From Gammaproteobacteria bacterium (lineage in GTDB: Bacteria > Pseudomonadota > Gammaproteobacteria > Eutrophobiales > Eutrophobiaceae): 21,995 bases of DNA. Position numbers and translations under genes: made by a program. Of the stretch, positions 14,821-20,929 are shown in pieces. The stretch's first letter is position 1. Every line of letters begins with the position of its first letter. The notes under the pieces were generated by a model that did not search any database, was not told the origin of the DNA, and saw nothing but the letters and a program-made list of their open reading frames with translations. The DNA is taken from contig QNEM01000009.1 in NCBI GenBank assembly GCA_003645215.1, positions 1-21,995 of the forward strand. Direction: 5' to 3'.

Positions 14821-15660
14821 TCAGTCATGTTTTGTCTTGCTGACGATACCTTTAAAATCATACGTATCGTTATCTGCCAGATGTGAAGGGACAATGGTTT
14901 GCATACTGGAGAAGATGGTTTCGATTCTTCCCGGATGGTTTCTGTCCCAGTCCTGCAACATGTCCTTGATCACCTGCCGCTGCAGATTATCCTGTGATCC
15001 ACATAGTGCGCAGGGAATGATGGGGAATTCCTTATGTCCTGCATATTGCTTGATATCTTTTTCCTTACAATAAGCAAGTGGTCTGATAACAATATTTTCC
15101 CCATCATCGCTTAATAATTTCGGGGGCATGGATTTGAGCTTGCCACCATAAAACATATTCAGGAATAGTGTTTCAATAATATCATCACGATGATGACCCA
15201 GTGCGATCTTGGTAAAGCCATTACGTTTGGCGAAGGTATAAAGAATCCCACGGCGCAAGCGTGAACATAAACCGCACATGGTTTTGCCTTCGGGAATAAT
15301 TTCGGTGACGACACTGTATGTGTCCTGTTCCAGGATGTGATATTCAAGCTGTGCCTGCTCAAGATATTCAGGCAAAACATGTTCAGGGAAGCCAGGTTGT
15401 TTTTGATCAAGATTAACAACGACGAGTTCAAAAGAGATGGGGGCACGCTTTTGCAGCTGCTGCAGGATATCCAGCATGGTATAGGAATCAGCGCCACCGG
15501 ACAGGCAAACCATGACCTTATCGCCTGCCTCTATCATGCCAAAATCTTCAATGGCACGACCAACCTCATGTCTTAATTTCTTTTGTAGTTTGTTGAAGTC
15601 CCTGGTGACATTTTCATGTGCCTTTTTTTCCCGGGCTTCTTTTCTCAAAACACCTTCCAT
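14821..15660 (-). CDS. ttcA: tRNA 2-thiocytidine(32) synthetase TtcA
   Basis: TtcA adds sulfur to C32 of certain tRNAs using ATP and a [4Fe-4S] cluster. The PP-loop reads SGGADS (residues 54-59 from this start), where the enterobacterial enzyme has SGGKDS. The cluster cysteines match GLCSRLRRG (Cys129 and Cys132) plus the later IPCALCGSQ pair (217, 220). LDQKQPGFPEHVLPEYLE and IALGHHRDDI are near-identical to E. coli. The frame is open to 15738, but that start overlaps the upstream gene by 71 bp and adds residues with no family match. The ATG at 15660, 7 bp after the upstream stop, leaves a 279-residue protein beginning MEGVLRKEA that aligns from the right place. The protein ends earlier than E. 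coli TtcA, which has a longer acidic tail. Confidence 0.93.
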   Translation of the reverse strand: MEGVLRKEAREKKAHENVTRDFNKLQKKLRHEVGRAIEDFGMIEAGDKVMVCLSGGADSYTMLDILQQLQKRAPISFELVVVNLDQKQPGFPEHVLPEYLEQAQLEYHILEQDTYSVVTEIIPEGKTMCGLCSRLRRGILYTFAKRNGFTKIALGHHRDDIIETLFLNMFYGGKLKSMPPKLLSDDGENIVIRPLAYCKEKDIKQYAGHKEFPIIPCALCGSQDNLQRQVIKDMLQDWDRNHPGRIETIFSSMQTIVPSHLADNDTYDFKGIVSKTKHD

Positions 15661-15667
15661 GGCTTTA

Positions 15668-16048
15668 TTAGATATTAGCTGGTGCACATGGGTAGGATTC
15701 ATGCAACGCTTGTGTTGCGAGAATATAGGCATCTTCATTCAAACGATCAGGAACATTATTCATCCAATTGGTAACTTTATCAGTGACTTCCTCAAGACCG
15801 ATCACATTTGGATCGATACAAAAAAGTTTACTGCCGGGCTCCATCTCCTGTAGGGCAGCCAGGGTCTGGACCAGGCCAAAAAAATATTGCATACAATATT
15901 GATTAGGTTTGCCGGGCAAATAGCCCTCACTACATCCATCAACCAGTTCCTGACCACTAAGTACATCTTCCTCTTCTTCAGCATGGACAGAAACCACAGC
16001 AAAATTCAAAAACAACATCGCAAAAACTACAAAACTGATTTTTTTCAT
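15668..16048 (-). CDS. Secreted Rap1a/Tai-like domain protein
   Basis: This 126-residue exported protein has a signal peptide cleaved after Ala23 (VHA|EEE). The mature part has four cysteines (39, 52, 77, 121), likely two disulfides. The pattern SGQELVDGCSEG, then QYCMQYFFGLVQTL, FCIDP and the C-terminal ALHESYPC follows the Rap1a/Tai immunity-protein fold. Founding members neutralise type VI effectors in the periplasm of Serratia, but many homologues stand alone with unknown roles. No effector or secretion gene is nearby. Here it leads the ttcA-M50-yqhA run, with its stop 7 bp before the chosen ttcA start. An extended -10 lies about 50 bp upstream. Confidence 0.8.
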   Translation of the reverse strand: MKKISFVVFAMLFLNFAVVSVHAEEEEDVLSGQELVDGCSEGYLPGKPNQYCMQYFFGLVQTLAALQEMEPGSKLFCIDPNVIGLEEVTDKVTNWMNNVPDRLNEDAYILATQALHESYPCAPANI

Positions 16049-16099
16049 TACACATCACTCATATAAAACATATAAAAAGGCACATAAATTAGATCGGCG

Positions 16100-16108
16100 A
16101 TTGTATCA
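16100..16108 (-). promoter_or_regulatory. Candidate extended -10 for the Rap1a/Tai-like-ttcA-M50-yqhA operon
   Basis: Read on the minus strand this is TGATACAAT, an extended -10 (TGn plus TACAAT) 52 bp before the ATG at 16048. Extended -10 promoters tolerate a poor -35, which is the case here. It lies in the gap after the 62-residue membrane protein gene. Confidence 0.45.
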
Positions 16109-16126
16109 CATGAACTATCCGGCTAT

Positions 16127-16315
16127 TCACGACCGCGCAACCATGACTAATAACACAATAAATATTACGACAGCAGTAACTGGAATGAATACACCTGCCC
16201 AATCAGGGTTTTCTGCCTTCCGGCTCTTTTCCATTGCAACCTTGGCACCAGGCCAGAAAAAAAACAGTATTAACAGTCCACCAATACCAAGTAAAACCTG
16301 TTCCCATGCAGCCAC
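16127..16315 (-). CDS. Small two-helix membrane protein (62 aa, GTG start)
   Basis: The 62-residue protein has two hydrophobic helices (about 5-24 and 41-59) joined by a charged loop, KVAMEKSRKAENPDW. A near-perfect ribosome site GGAGGTG stands 6 bases before the GTG, which fixes the start and argues strongly for real translation. I believe similar two-helix proteins with FWPGAK and AENPDW occur in other Gammaproteobacteria, without known function. It shares a 126-bp divergent gap with the 16442 gene and lies 78 bp upstream of the Rap1a-like gene on the same strand. Confidence 0.8.
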   Translation of the reverse strand: MAAWEQVLLGIGGLLILFFFWPGAKVAMEKSRKAENPDWAGVFIPVTAVVIFIVLLVMVARS

Positions 16316-16441
16316 TATTCACCTCCACAGTTCGACTTTGTTTAATTATATAAAGTTCCACCATATTTTCATATCACTGCCATATTTAGGCCACATTGTT
16401 ACGGCACTATACAACTCACATTAGAACTGTCTGGAGTCAAC

Positions 16442-16879
16442 ATGAAAAATACAAACACCGCTTTTAATGATGAATCAAACTTTGCGTCTGCAAGCAGTCA
16501 TGGAAATCAGGTTCTGCAGCAACAGGTAACGGATCCCCCTGTTTATCTTAAGGACGGTCTGCAGAAATATCAATATTTCGTTGCAGAGCAGCAGAAAAAT
16601 ATTGAGCAGTTAATTGCCCTGAAATTACACATGGAACGAACAGGGAAAATATGTCCAAAGGCATGGCATTGGGGACGCTTTTATAAATCGTTTCATCCCA
16701 TGCATGAATCATACTGGTTAACTACATGGTGGGAAACTACGGATGATGAAAAACGACTTAGATTTAAGCAACAACTAAACTACCTGGCGAAACAAACTGT
16801 CCGCTTCAAGGAAGCATACAAATTTCTCCTGCAAATGGAAGACAGAAACTGGCACTTTAAATCAATTGACCAGAAATAA
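16442..16879 (+). CDS. Unknown cytosolic protein, aromatic-rich (145 aa)
   Basis: No signal peptide or membrane helix is present. The first 35 residues are low in order (Asn, Ser, Gln), followed by a helical region. The centre is rich in Trp, His and Tyr (CPKAWHWGRFYKSFHPMHESYW, near 71-92, listed as landmark residues Cys71, Trp75, Trp77). The end is basic and helical (RLRFKQQLNYLAKQ). The single Cys and clustered aromatics could bind a ligand or metal, but I recognise no family. A TGGAG ribosome site lies 6 bases before the ATG. It converges on copA with a 24-bp gap, so transcription from both sides would collide or be terminated by unseen signals. Confidence 0.7.
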   Translation: MKNTNTAFNDESNFASASSHGNQVLQQQVTDPPVYLKDGLQKYQYFVAEQQKNIEQLIALKLHMERTGKICPKAWHWGRFYKSFHPMHESYWLTTWWETTDDEKRLRFKQQLNYLAKQTVRFKEAYKFLLQMEDRNWHFKSIDQK

Positions 16880-16903
16880 GATTGGGAAATTCAGTCTCAG
16901 TGT

Positions 16904-19183
16904 TTACAGCTTTACTTTTTTTAATCGTAATGCATTCATAATTACAGACACTGAGCTAAAACTCATGGCAGCAGCAGCAATCATAGGAGATAACAATAAA
17001 CCAAATGCCGGGTACAGAACACCAGCGGCGACTGGCACGCCCAAAGAATTATAAATAAATGCAAAGAAAAGATTCTGCCGTATGTTGCGCATGGTAGCGC
17101 GGCTTAAAAGACGTGCGCGGACAATCCCGCGAAGATCACCTTTTACCAAAGTCACCCCCGCACTTTCCATGGCGACATCAGTGCCGGTACCCATAGCAAT
17201 CCCAACATCTGCCTGGGCCAGTGCCGGGGCATCGTTGATACCATCCCCTGCCATCGCCACCATTTTTCCTGCAGACTGTAATCGTTTTATAACTTCTATT
17301 TTTTGTTCTGGCAGAACTTCTGCTATGACCTGATCAATGCCCAATTTTGAGGCAACAGATTCTGCAGTTGTTTTGCTATCACCTGTCAACATAATAATTT
17401 CAATGTTGTCTTTATGCAGTGCCGCAATGGCTTCGGGGGTTGATGCCTTTACTGGATCAGCGACACCTAATATTCCGGCAAGTTTATTATCAACAACAAC
17501 AAACATCGCGGTCTGACCATCACGCCGCAATTCTTCTGCCTGTTCAAGAAGATGTGCTGCATCTACTTTAAAGTCTTCCAGTAATTTCAAGTTACCAATG
17601 GCGACTTGTTTGTCCTCAACAACCCCTGAGACCCCCTTACCGGTAATGGAATCAAACTGATTTACTGATGCGAGTGAAAGATTTTTTTCCTTTGCCCCGC
17701 TTACTATTGCTTCAGCTAAAGGATGCTCACTGTTGGTCTCCAGGCTTGCCCCCAAACGTAAGACTGACTCTTCATTAAATTCATCTGCTGCAATCACACT
17801 TACCAGTTTAGGTTTGCCTTCTGTCAGCGTACCGGTTTTATCAACAACGAGCGTATCTATCTTTTCCATGATCTCGAGTACTTCAGCATTCTTTATCAAG
17901 ACACCAAGCAAGGCACCCCGACCCGTGCCGACCATAATAGACATCGGCGTTGCCAGACCCAGTGCACAGGGGCAGGCAATAATTAATACGGCAACTGCAT
18001 TGATCACGGCATGAGCAAGCCGCGGTTCAGGCCCCAATAAACCCCATACGACCAGGGTCATGATTGCCGCAAAAACAACTGCCGGGACAAAGTAGCCTGC
18101 AACAATATCTACGATTTTTTGAATCGGTGCCCGGCTACGTTGAGCCTCGGCAACCATATGTACAATCTGCGCCAATAGCGTATCACTACCAACCCGTTGT
18201 GCTTGCATCACCAAACTACAGGTACCATTAACCGTAGCACCAATAAGATTGTCTTCAACATGTTTGCTAACGGGCACAGGTTCGCCCGTCACCATCGACT
18301 CATCTACCGAACTGCTGCCATCAATGACTACGCCATCAACAGGTATCTTTTCACCGGGACGTATGCGTAATTTGTCTCCTGGTTTGACATGTTCCAATGG
18401 AATATCTTCTTCATTACCATCGTCAGATATCAGTCTGGCGGTCTTCGGTGCCAGCCCCAGCAACATCTTGATCGCGGCATTGGTCTGGTCGCGGGCACGA
18501 AGCTCCAGTACTTGTCCTAACAAAACGAGTGCGGTTATAACGGCTGCTGCTTCAAAATAAACGGGAATGACACCCATTTCATTTTGCACTGATGTTGGAA
18601 ACATCTGCGGGAACAAGGTAGCAACCATACTGTATGTCCAGGCAACACCAACACCCAGACTGATCAGGGTAAACATATTAAAATGCCGTGAAACGATCGA
18701 AGCCCATCCCTTGACAAAAAATGGCCAGGCACCCCATAAAACAACGGGAGTCGCAAAAACCAGTTCCAGCCACTGCCGGGTCCGAGGCTGGATAATTTCG
18801 TTAAATATTTCCGGCCATAAATCAGATCCCATGGCACTGATAAACACAGGTAAAGCGAGAATGACACTGATCCAGAAACGCCGGGTCATATCGATGAGCT
18901 CAATATTCTCCTCTTCCACATCCACCATCATCGGTTCAAGTGCCATACCACATTTAGGACAATCACCTGGCTCATCACGAATAATTTCGGGATGCATGGG
19001 ACAGGTATATTGTGTTTTTAATGTTACAGAAGGCAGTGACAGTGGTTCCAGGGCCATACCGCAGTCAGGACAGCTTCCCGGGCCAACGTTCCTGACCTCA
19101 AGGTGCATCGGACATGTGTAAATTGCATCCTTACTTTCTGCTATGGCAGGTTTATCCTGAGATTTATGGCAACACTCACTCAT
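16904..19183 (-). CDS. copA: Copper-type P1B ATPase with two N-terminal Cys/His-rich metal domains
   Basis: The 759-residue heavy-metal exporter has two repeats of the form YTCPMH...GDCPKCGMALEP at about 21-49 and 59-87 (heavy-metal-binding HMBD type) in place of GMxCxxC domains. The extreme N-terminus adds Cys4, Cys5 and His6. The core has MVTGEP at 297-302, CPC at 404-406 in TM6, DKTGT at 448-452 with phosphorylated Asp448, SEHP at 485-488, GDGINDAP at 646-653, and YN plus MSFSSVSV in the last two helices. These mark Cu(I)-type P1B-1 pumps that export copper (or silver) to the periplasm. No CueR, CopZ or CusF gene is beside it. A -10 with an internal palindrome lies 40 bp upstream. Confidence 0.94.
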   Translation of the reverse strand: MSECCHKSQDKPAIAESKDAIYTCPMHLEVRNVGPGSCPDCGMALEPLSLPSVTLKTQYTCPMHPEIIRDEPGDCPKCGMALEPMMVDVEEENIELIDMTRRFWISVILALPVFISAMGSDLWPEIFNEIIQPRTRQWLELVFATPVVLWGAWPFFVKGWASIVSRHFNMFTLISLGVGVAWTYSMVATLFPQMFPTSVQNEMGVIPVYFEAAAVITALVLLGQVLELRARDQTNAAIKMLLGLAPKTARLISDDGNEEDIPLEHVKPGDKLRIRPGEKIPVDGVVIDGSSSVDESMVTGEPVPVSKHVEDNLIGATVNGTCSLVMQAQRVGSDTLLAQIVHMVAEAQRSRAPIQKIVDIVAGYFVPAVVFAAIMTLVVWGLLGPEPRLAHAVINAVAVLIIACPCALGLATPMSIMVGTGRGALLGVLIKNAEVLEIMEKIDTLVVDKTGTLTEGKPKLVSVIAADEFNEESVLRLGASLETNSEHPLAEAIVSGAKEKNLSLASVNQFDSITGKGVSGVVEDKQVAIGNLKLLEDFKVDAAHLLEQAEELRRDGQTAMFVVVDNKLAGILGVADPVKASTPEAIAALHKDNIEIIMLTGDSKTTAESVASKLGIDQVIAEVLPEQKIEVIKRLQSAGKMVAMAGDGINDAPALAQADVGIAMGTGTDVAMESAGVTLVKGDLRGIVRARLLSRATMRNIRQNLFFAFIYNSLGVPVAAGVLYPAFGLLLSPMIAAAAMSFSSVSVIMNALRLKKVKL

Positions 19184-19222
19184 GATTGTTCTTCAAATGA
19201 TTCCTTCGAATAATAACGCTGA

Positions 19223-19244
19223 TTTATACACTATTTTTTAGTGT
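19223..19244 (-). promoter_or_regulatory. Candidate copA promoter with operator palindrome
   Basis: On the minus strand TGTATAAAT gives a good -10 (TATAAA at 19228-19223), 40 bp from the copA ATG. Directly upstream, at 19228-19244, is the perfect palindrome ACACTA-AAAAA-TAGTGT (minus-strand reading), which fills the spacer region. The -35 is poor. A palindrome in the spacer recalls MerR/CueR-controlled metal promoters, but the sequence does not match the CueR box I know. Confidence 0.4.
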
Positions 19245-19366
19245 CTCAGTACTTTTGGCTTCCATACGTAACAAATCAGGTGGATTTTAATAATGAAATT
19301 AATAGTAAATCAAAAGGGTCAGTGTTGAGTGCTTTTTAATCCCCCTCATATCGTGCCGAGCAGGTG
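19245..19366. other. AT-rich intergenic stretch, nothing assigned
   Basis: No ORF or strong motif was seen. A weak plus-strand promoter-like pair, TTGAGT at 19325-19330 and TATCGT at 19349-19354 (18-bp spacer), stands just before the hairpin series that begins at 19367. It is too weak to call. Confidence 0.3.
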
Positions 19367-19451
19367 AATGATTTTAAGGTTATTTGAACAGGACGTTCAA
19401 ATAAGCGGAACCAAGACAGGAGTCTTGTCTCCGCGACCTTAAGAAATCATT
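19367..19451 (+). repeat. Three-way-junction palindromic element with AGGA loops
   Basis: The outer stem AATGATTTTAAGGT (19367-19380) pairs with ACCTTAAGAAATCATT (19436-19451), with two extra bases on the right arm. Inside are two hairpins: TTATTTGAAC-AGGAC-GTTCAAATAA (19380-19404, perfect 10 bp), and GCGGA/TCCGC (19405-19409, 19430-19434) enclosing AAGAC-AGGA-GTCTT (19413-19426). Both inner loops contain AGGA. It may be a dispersed repeat unit or the start of a structured RNA; no ORF covers it. Confidence 0.65.
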
Positions 19452-19514
19452 TAGCTGTGAGGGTATCCGCAAGTCATTATTTGGGGACACGATCTCAGGG
19501 GCAGTTTTCTTTTG

Positions 19515-19549
19515 GATACTTTTCTTTAGTCTGTACAAAGAAAAGTATC
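19515..19549. repeat. 13-bp perfect hairpin
   Basis: GATACTTTTCTTT (19515-19527) and AAAGAAAAGTATC (19537-19549) are separated by 9 bases. I recall very similar GGATACTTTTCTTT/AAAGAAAAGTATC hairpins as common intergenic repeats of Gammaproteobacteria. It is AT-rich and lacks the GC stem of a Rho-independent terminator. Confidence 0.65.
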
Positions 19550-19561
19550 ACGCCGCTCAAG

Positions 19562-19631
19562 GGCGACAAATCGTCAGGATAGACGATTTGCACGACAGCA
19601 TGTCGCCGCAGGCGAGGTACAGGGAAGTACC
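19562..19631 (+). repeat. Nested hairpins with GGA loops, one close to the CsrA consensus
   Basis: GGCGAC (19562-19567) pairs with GTCGCC (19602-19607) around an inner hairpin AAATCGTC-AGGATA-GACGATTT (19568-19589). Next comes GGTAC-AGGGAA-GTACC (19616-19631). The sequence GTACAGGGAAGT at 19617-19628 matches 11 of 12 positions of the CsrA SELEX consensus RUACARGGAUGU, with GGA in a hexaloop. Confidence 0.55.
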
Positions 19632-19676
19632 GAGTGAAATCAAAACTTAATAAAGAATAATGAAGGTTATATTGAC

Positions 19677-19704
19677 TGGATACCGGCTCGAGGCCGGTAT
19701 GACG
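19677..19704. repeat. REP-like hairpin, related to 5119-5141
   Basis: ATACCGGC-TCGAG-GCCGGTAT (19680-19700) is preceded by TGG and followed by GACG, the same frame as the TAGATTCTGGC...GCCAGAATGACG unit at 5117-5142. It is a second member of the dispersed palindrome family in this window. Confidence 0.65.
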
Positions 19705-19745
19705 ATTGAGTGTTACTAAATTTTACACCGAGTTAGATTGACGAC

Positions 19746-19825
19746 GTCACTCCTGCGCATCCATGCGCCCGTGACATATAGTACATCCTGTACATCGTCG
19801 TTTGTGTGCATCCTGCACAAACGAC
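19746..19825 (-). repeat. Three successive hairpins with GGA-containing loops on the minus strand
   Basis: Read on the plus strand: GTCAC/GTGAC (19746-19750, 19771-19775) enclosing GCGCAT-CC-ATGCGC (19755-19768); GTACA-TCC-TGTAC (19781-19793); and GTCGTTT/AAACGAC enclosing GTGCA-TCC-TGCAC (19797-19825). On the minus strand the tips read AUGGAU, AGGAU and AGGAU. The regular spacing and shared tip show one repeat type in tandem. Confidence 0.65.
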
Positions 19826-19852
19826 ATACATTACGTCCCTGTAAATAAAAAA

Positions 19853-19871
19853 AGCCGCTCAGTGAGCGGCT
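19853..19871 (-). terminator. Rho-independent terminator of mdh
   Basis: On the minus strand AGCCGCTC-ACT-GAGCGGCT is followed by a run of seven T. The 8-bp GC-rich stem with a 3-base loop lies 31 bp after the mdh stop codon, which is a textbook intrinsic terminator for the gltA-mdh transcript. Confidence 0.93.
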
Positions 19872-19901
19872 CTTCCTACTGCTCCATAAAGAAACACAAA
19901 G

Positions 19902-20876
19902 CTAAATTTTAGCTACCGCGTCCCTCTCCTCCTCCAATTCTTTCTGCGTGGCATCCATCTTCGCCTGACTGAATTCATCAATCTCCAGCCCTTGAACAAT
20001 GGAGTACTCACCATTGCTGCAGGTCACAGGAAATGAATAGGTCAAACCTTCAGGGACACCATAACTACCATCACTAGGCACTGCCATACTTACCCAGTCA
20101 CCTTCAGGTGTTCCCAGGACCCAGTCACGAATATGGTTAATAGCACCATTGGCAGCAGAAGCTGCACTGGAAGCACCACGGGCATCGATGATCTCGGCAC
20201 CACGTTTGGCGACTCTTGGAATATAGTCATTTTCATACCAGCTTCTATCTACCAGATCGAGCGCAGCTTTACCGCCGACCGTAGTCTGACTCAGATCAGG
20301 GTATTGTGTGGTTGAATGATTACCCCAGATGGTCATCTTTTTGATGTCACTAACATCTGCATCTGTCTGTGCCGCTAATTGTGCCAAAGCACGGTTGTGA
20401 TCCAGGCGCGTTAAAGCAGTGAAATTCTCTGGTTTCAGATCTGGTGCATTAATCATTGCCGTATTGGCATTAGTATTCGCAGGATTACCGACCACGACAA
20501 CCTTGACATCAGGACTGGCATTGTCATTCAGTGCCTTACCCTGAACCTTGAATATACCGCCATTGGCTTCAAGTAAATCACTTCGTTCCATACCTGCAGC
20601 ACGCGGCTTTGCTCCTACTAACAAGGCATAATCAGCATCCTTGAATGCAACATCAACGTCATCAGTTAAAACAAAACCCGCGACCAATGGATAAGCACAG
20701 TCATCAATCTCCATGACCACGCCTTCCAATGCCTTCATAGCAGGGGTAATTTCTAATAATTGAAATATTACTGGCTGATTACTACCTAACATTTCACCGG
20801 CAGCGATCCTAAATAGTAATGAGTAACCGATCTGGCCGGCCGCTCCTGTTACTGCAACTCGGACTGGAGACTTCAT
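19902..20876 (-). CDS. mdh: Malate dehydrogenase (NAD, type 2)
   Basis: The 324-residue TCA-cycle enzyme interconverts malate and oxaloacetate in the cytosol. The Rossmann motif TGAAGQIGYSL is at 10-20, and LLEI at about 40-43 supplies an acidic residue typical of NAD preference. Substrate-binding arginines are in the PRAAGMERSD mobile loop (Arg92, Arg98) and LTRLDHNRA (Arg157). The catalytic pair is Asp159 and His187 (WGNHSTTQYPD). The long form with GNHSTTQ is the type found in many Beta- and Gammaproteobacteria, unlike the 312-residue E. coli enzyme. A strong GAGGAGGG ribosome site precedes the ATG. The gene starts 53 bp after gltA on the same strand and ends in a clear terminator, so the two TCA enzymes are probably cotranscribed. 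Confidence 0.96.
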   Translation of the reverse strand: MKSPVRVAVTGAAGQIGYSLLFRIAAGEMLGSNQPVIFQLLEITPAMKALEGVVMEIDDCAYPLVAGFVLTDDVDVAFKDADYALLVGAKPRAAGMERSDLLEANGGIFKVQGKALNDNASPDVKVVVVGNPANTNANTAMINAPDLKPENFTALTRLDHNRALAQLAAQTDADVSDIKKMTIWGNHSTTQYPDLSQTTVGGKAALDLVDRSWYENDYIPRVAKRGAEIIDARGASSAASAANGAINHIRDWVLGTPEGDWVSMAVPSDGSYGVPEGLTYSFPVTCSNGEYSIVQGLEIDEFSQAKMDATQKELEEERDAVAKI

Positions 20877-20929
20877 CTTTGCAGCCCTCCTCTTTTTTTA
20901 GTTATGTTATGAAAAAATATTATAGTTAT

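Noticed and set aside
15661..15738. Longer ttcA start
   Set aside because: It overlaps the Rap1a-like gene by 71 bp and adds residues absent from TtcA proteins.
15668..16048. Part of a type VI toxin-immunity pair
   Set aside because: No effector, Hcp, VgrG or other secretion gene is in the window; only the fold is shared.
18249..19121. Plus-strand ORFs within copA
   Set aside because: Shadow frames opposite a fully supported P-type ATPase.
19367..19825. CRISPR array
   Set aside because: The repeated units are palindromes with differing stems and no constant repeat-spacer period.
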